This document shows, in pieces, positions 60,308 to 64,000 of a stretch of 64,000 bases of DNA. Below the pieces are notes generated by a model that was not told the DNA's origin, did not search any database, and saw only the letters and a program-made list of their open reading frames with translations. Each line of letters opens with the position of its first letter. Within the stretch, counting starts at the first letter, position 1. Origin of the DNA: Cerrena zonata (Eukaryota; Basidiomycota; Agaricomycetes; Polyporales; Cerrenaceae). Position numbers and translations under genes: made by a program. The DNA lies in contig JASBNA010000019.1 of assembly GCA_038087015.1 (NCBI GenBank), forward strand, positions 604,627-668,626, in the 5' to 3' direction.

Positions 60308-63300
60308 GTTTTCAACACCGTCTCAGGAGCACTAGTTACTATCAAGCCTGAAAAGTAGAGTTCCATAACCGAGTTGATCACTTGAAAACATTTATGAGTA
60401 GAAATTCGACCAAATACCATGCAGGTAACTTACTATCCTCCCGAGTTGCCACCAGCAGAGCCTACGCCGTTCTCAGCACCACCGGTGTTATTCAAGACAT
60501 GGTCGCGCATAGCACCAGTCCAAGACGCATTTAGACCCTTCACGCCCAGGCGTCCTTGTAGCGATTACTAGTAATAGTACTGTATATCAGGGGCATCAAT
60601 CTACATTTATAAGTACTTACCGTCTGCTAGCTTTGAGAGGTTAATTACTGGTAATCCTACTGCTACCTTGTTACCTGTAATTCTCCTTGTATGTAGGACC
60701 GGTGTTAGTGTGGCTGTTGGGACCAATGTGAGGAAAAAAGACATAACCATAAATGGAAATGCGGCGCTTTTTCTTTTGCCATTTGCTCAAATGGCGGGCT
60801 CACGGTCCGTTCACCCAAAATTCACTTCCCATGGGTTCCCAAAATGGTAGGGACGGGTGATGCCGACTGATAAGCGAGGCGTAGTGGTGGCACTTCGTTG
60901 CTGTCGTCATGCATCCCAATTAGGAATGCACAGGCGTCTTCCGTGAGCGTTGAATACGATTCCCATACCACGTGCAGGAGCTTATGTCAGCGTCCTCTAC
61001 TGCCTATTTGGGAACCTGGTTTGCAATTGGGTGGGGATGGTGTAGGGTCATATACCATCGTTAGAGCACGTATTAGGTAGCTTTCGAAGCGCACTTTTAC
61101 GCTGATTACGAATATGAAGACCGCTTGTAAATCGGCAAAGAACTGGGGGAGATATAGTAGAAATAGTAGGGTAAAATCGATAAAATAGTGGTTTAAATTA
61201 GAATTGGAATGGAAGGAGCGGTCAGAATATTATATAGAAGTAGATTAATGGCTGTTTATACTGGGAAAACGTCTATGTAAAGTTCCAGATTAATTGGATA
61301 ATAATTGGAGGTTCCATGGTAAGAACAGCCCTAGGAAAGCGAAAATGGGGGGTTTCCCTGGGCTGCTCATGGGGAACCAGTGGATCTACGGACTATTGGT
61401 GATAGTAAAGTCTATATATACATTAGGAAACCCTATTATACAACCCACACCCAATTTTATCTACCCTACACAGTAGAAATCTACTAACAGTGTGAAGAAT
61501 TGCGAAAAAGGGGGTATTTGACATGCATATACTTAAGTAACTTTGGAAGGGAAGTTCTTATGGGAAGTACTGCACTTTATCATGTAGATACTGTATATCT
61601 CAGGACATTTACAGGGCCATAGGCTCTAAATATGACTTTATGTCTCCCTAGAGCTCTAATACCCTGGGGAAGTGGGCGAAATAAGCTCTTTTTGTGGGAG
61701 TCGTTTACGAGGCTATACTACCACTATTAACAAGCAGTTGCTTGGTGCGGATTGTGATTTAGAAGCACTCCAACTTCGTCCTTTGTATTGTTGATAGGCT
61801 CACACTTCATCTTCCAGAATGCGACCCTTCCTCCTACTTCCTCTAGCCCCAAAACACTCCAAAACACACCTCTTCTGGGACATACAGGTCTAACTACTAG
61901 TCCAAATAGCACGAGGAGGGATATTCTGGGTGAGGGAAATTGATATGGACTAGTATCCCAAGCCACCATGAAGCTCAATGAGGTATGGCCAATGGTATGG
62001 GGGAAGGAGTACTTAGGGAAATGAGTAAAACTAGGATTTGGTGGTTTGCACTATCATAAAAATAAAAATACTCATATGAGCAAGAGAGTGCAACAGAACT
62101 GTAGATAATACCTCAAAACCTTCAGGAACTAACCATTTCTCCTTTCCAATGTTCCTGTAGATGCCTCCAGAGAGGGATCTTTGAGTATGAAGGCATTAAT
62201 AGGGGTATCTTGGCAGGCAGTCTGGAGGGGTAGATATAACATTTGAGCCATGAGAATTTATATATATGCTACTGTATGCGATTACTCCTAATATCCAGAA
62301 GAACAGAAATGCTGGCTAGGGGAGTGCCAAGATATAACTACCTACTTCTGCTCCCCCTTCCCCTGGGTATCTTCGCTCCCTCTATACCATTTCACATGCT
62401 GCGACTGGGGGGAATTGTACAATGGCTCTTCTAGTCATAATACACGTAAAGAGCCAGTTTGAACGCGTAAAATCACGCTCCAGTATATCCTGACACTGAT
62501 CCACCCCCAACTTTCTCCCCCTCCCTAATCACTTAGTGCCGGTTCTATAGATAAGCTGAGCTGTACATAGCCTGTAATAATATATCAGAGTATTCTGGAA
62601 GGTTTACAGAGTGTCCAAGCTATGGGAACAGAAGATACAACTGATGTTTTCCTCCTGATACCCACATAAATTACTTCGAAGAATGCATGGTCACATCGCG
62701 TTATATCACCACAAAACTCGATATATAAGCCTCCCCATTAAATATACAGACTTTACTATCACCAATAGTCCGTAGATCCACTGGTTCCCCATGAGCAGCC
62801 CAGGGAAACCCCCCATTTTCGCTTTCCTAGGGCTGTTCTTACCATGGAACCTCCAATTATTATCCAATTAATCTGGAACTTTACATAGACGTTTTCCCAG
62901 TATAAACAGCCATTAATCTACTTCTATATAATATTCTGACCGCTCCTTCCATTCCAATTCTAATTTAAACCACTATTTTATCGATTTTACCCTACTATTT
63001 CTACTATATCTCCCCCAGTTCTTTGCCGATTTACAAGCGGTCTTCATATTCGTAATCAGCGTAAAAGTGCGCTTCGAAAGCTACCTAATACGTGCTCTAA
63101 CGATGGTATATGACCCTACACCATCCCCACCCAATTGCAAACCAGGTTCCCAAATAGGCAGTAGAGGACGCTGACATAAGCTCCTGCACGTGGTATGGGA
63201 ATCGTATTCAACGCTCACGGAAGACGCCTGTGCATTCCTAATTGGGATGCATGACGACAGCAACGAAGTGCCACCACTACGCCTCGCTTATCAGTCGGCA

Positions 63301-64000
63301 TCACCCGTCCCTACCATTTTGGGAACCCATGGGAAGTGAATTTTGGGTGAACGGACCGTGAGCCCGCCATTTGAGCAAATGGCAAAAGAAAAAGCGCCGC
63401 ATTTCCATTTATGGTTATGTCTTTTTTCCTCACATTGGTCCCAACAGCCACACTAACACCGGTCCTACATACAAGGAGAATTACAGGTAACAAGGTAGCA
63501 GTAGGATTACCAGTAATTAACCTCTCAAAGCTAGCAGACGGTAAGTACTTATAAATGTAGATTGATGCCCCTGATATACAGTACTATTACTAGTAATCGC
63601 TACAGGATCTGGTGTCACGCCATCGTAGTGAGCATAAAGAACTACGTTAACAGGTTATTAGCATAATTCCGAACGGCTGGCGAATACAGAAGCTCAACGT
63701 ACGTTCCCATACGGGACGGATAATTCCGCGAGAGCCCGCCGAGATTGTGCTAATGTTTCCCCAGGCACGGGTCACATAGGGCGTGAAGGGAACGTCAAAT
63801 CCAAGATTATACTTCGCCATGTATTCCGAGCTAACACATGCAATATCAGCTGCTGGTCAGAATAGCATGCTAAGAAAGAGGCTTACCCAGCGAGAATCCG
63901 GCTGTTGGAATAGCCAAACAGATCAAGACCTTGGTTCCAAGCGGTCTGTGCGATGGCACCCAATAATGCATAGTCTAACGTAGCATGTCCCTGATCACGG
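60308..64000 (-). pseudogene. alginate-lyase-like gene (copy 2), split by a transposon, cut by window edge
   Basis: The last two exons (60540-60309 region) and upstream exons (63615-64000) match copy 1 closely. They include the YDQLGYGTLLFRLDSN end, the SEYMAKYNLGFDVPFTPY exon and the splice sites. A ~3.07 kb element is inserted in the exon encoding AHYDGVKGLNASW, within the codons for Asp-Gly-Val-Lys. The gene continues beyond the right edge. Apart from the insertion the coding sequence looks intact, so inactivation is recent. Confidence 0.8.
60547..63613. mobile_element. long-inverted-repeat element 2 inserted in alginate-lyase copy 2
   Basis: Arms 60557-61413 and 62748-63604 (857 bp each) are near-perfect reverse complements, separated by ~1.33 kb. 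The insert is flanked by ttcacgcc (60539-60546) and gtcacgcc (63614-63621); copy 1 of the gene has the empty site ttcacgcc/atc. This fits an 8-bp target duplication with one change (or 7 bp). The outermost ~10 bp of the two ends differ except for an initial CA. An 8-bp duplication and CA ends point to a hAT-type non-autonomous element, but this is inference. Matching 60-codon frames in the arms are not genes. The centre holds no recognisable transposase (an 83-codon frame at 61978-61727 - is unassigned). Confidence 0.85.

Noticed and set aside
60668..63493. Paired 60-codon frames in both arms of the second element
   Set aside because: Same reason: mirror copies within inverted arms, with no domain.
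1..64000. CRISPR arrays or bacterial-type operons
   Set aside because: None seen; intron-rich genes show eukaryotic DNA.

Overview
The window looks like chromosomal DNA of a filamentous basidiomycete, probably an Agaricomycete. Genes are split by many 45-70 bp GT...AG introns. The gene families (DUF6535 membrane proteins, F-box proteins with a C-terminal zinc finger, EF-hand/ZZ-finger proteins, alginate-lyase-like secreted enzymes, BED-type hAT transposases) are typical of that group. I cannot name the species. All gene models are manual splicings checked for phase; homology calls are from memory of the families.

Layout. 1.5-2.8 kb: a ZNF511-like zinc-finger/RGG gene. 3.6-4.7 kb: a palindromic foldback element. 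5-28.6 kb: a repeat-rich block with three related hAT transposases (A at 5.2-8.1, B at 10.0-13.4, C at 20.8-24.0 kb, all +). They are interleaved with two copies of a Cys/His-domain gene (8.4-9.5 and 24.3-26.1 kb, -) and two copies of an uncharacterised gene called here 'P' (14.2-15.9 and 27.6-28.6 kb, -). The order hAT / Cys-His / P occurs twice, which points to segmental duplication, with hAT B lying inside the first copy.

29-38 kb: two intact DUF6535 genes on the minus strand flank a broken F-box gene and a DUF6535 fragment. A two-helix membrane protein is transcribed divergently from the second DUF6535 gene. 39.7-44.7 kb: a 19-exon gene for a ~1356-residue protein with one canonical EF-hand and Cys-rich zinc fingers; every exon joins in phase. 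45.8-47.4 kb: a decayed DUF6535 copy.

49.5-64 kb: an intact alginate-lyase-like gene (-), a fragment of a GPI ethanolamine-phosphate transferase gene, and the full-length GPI ethanolamine-phosphate transferase 3 gene (Gpi13/PIG-O). Then come a third Cys/His-domain gene, a third intact DUF6535 gene (+), and a second alginate-lyase copy. That last copy is split by a ~3.07 kb element with 857 bp inverted arms and runs off the right edge. Housekeeping content is small (Gpi13, ZNF511-like). The rest is a dynamic accessory region built by local duplication, transposon insertion and gene decay.
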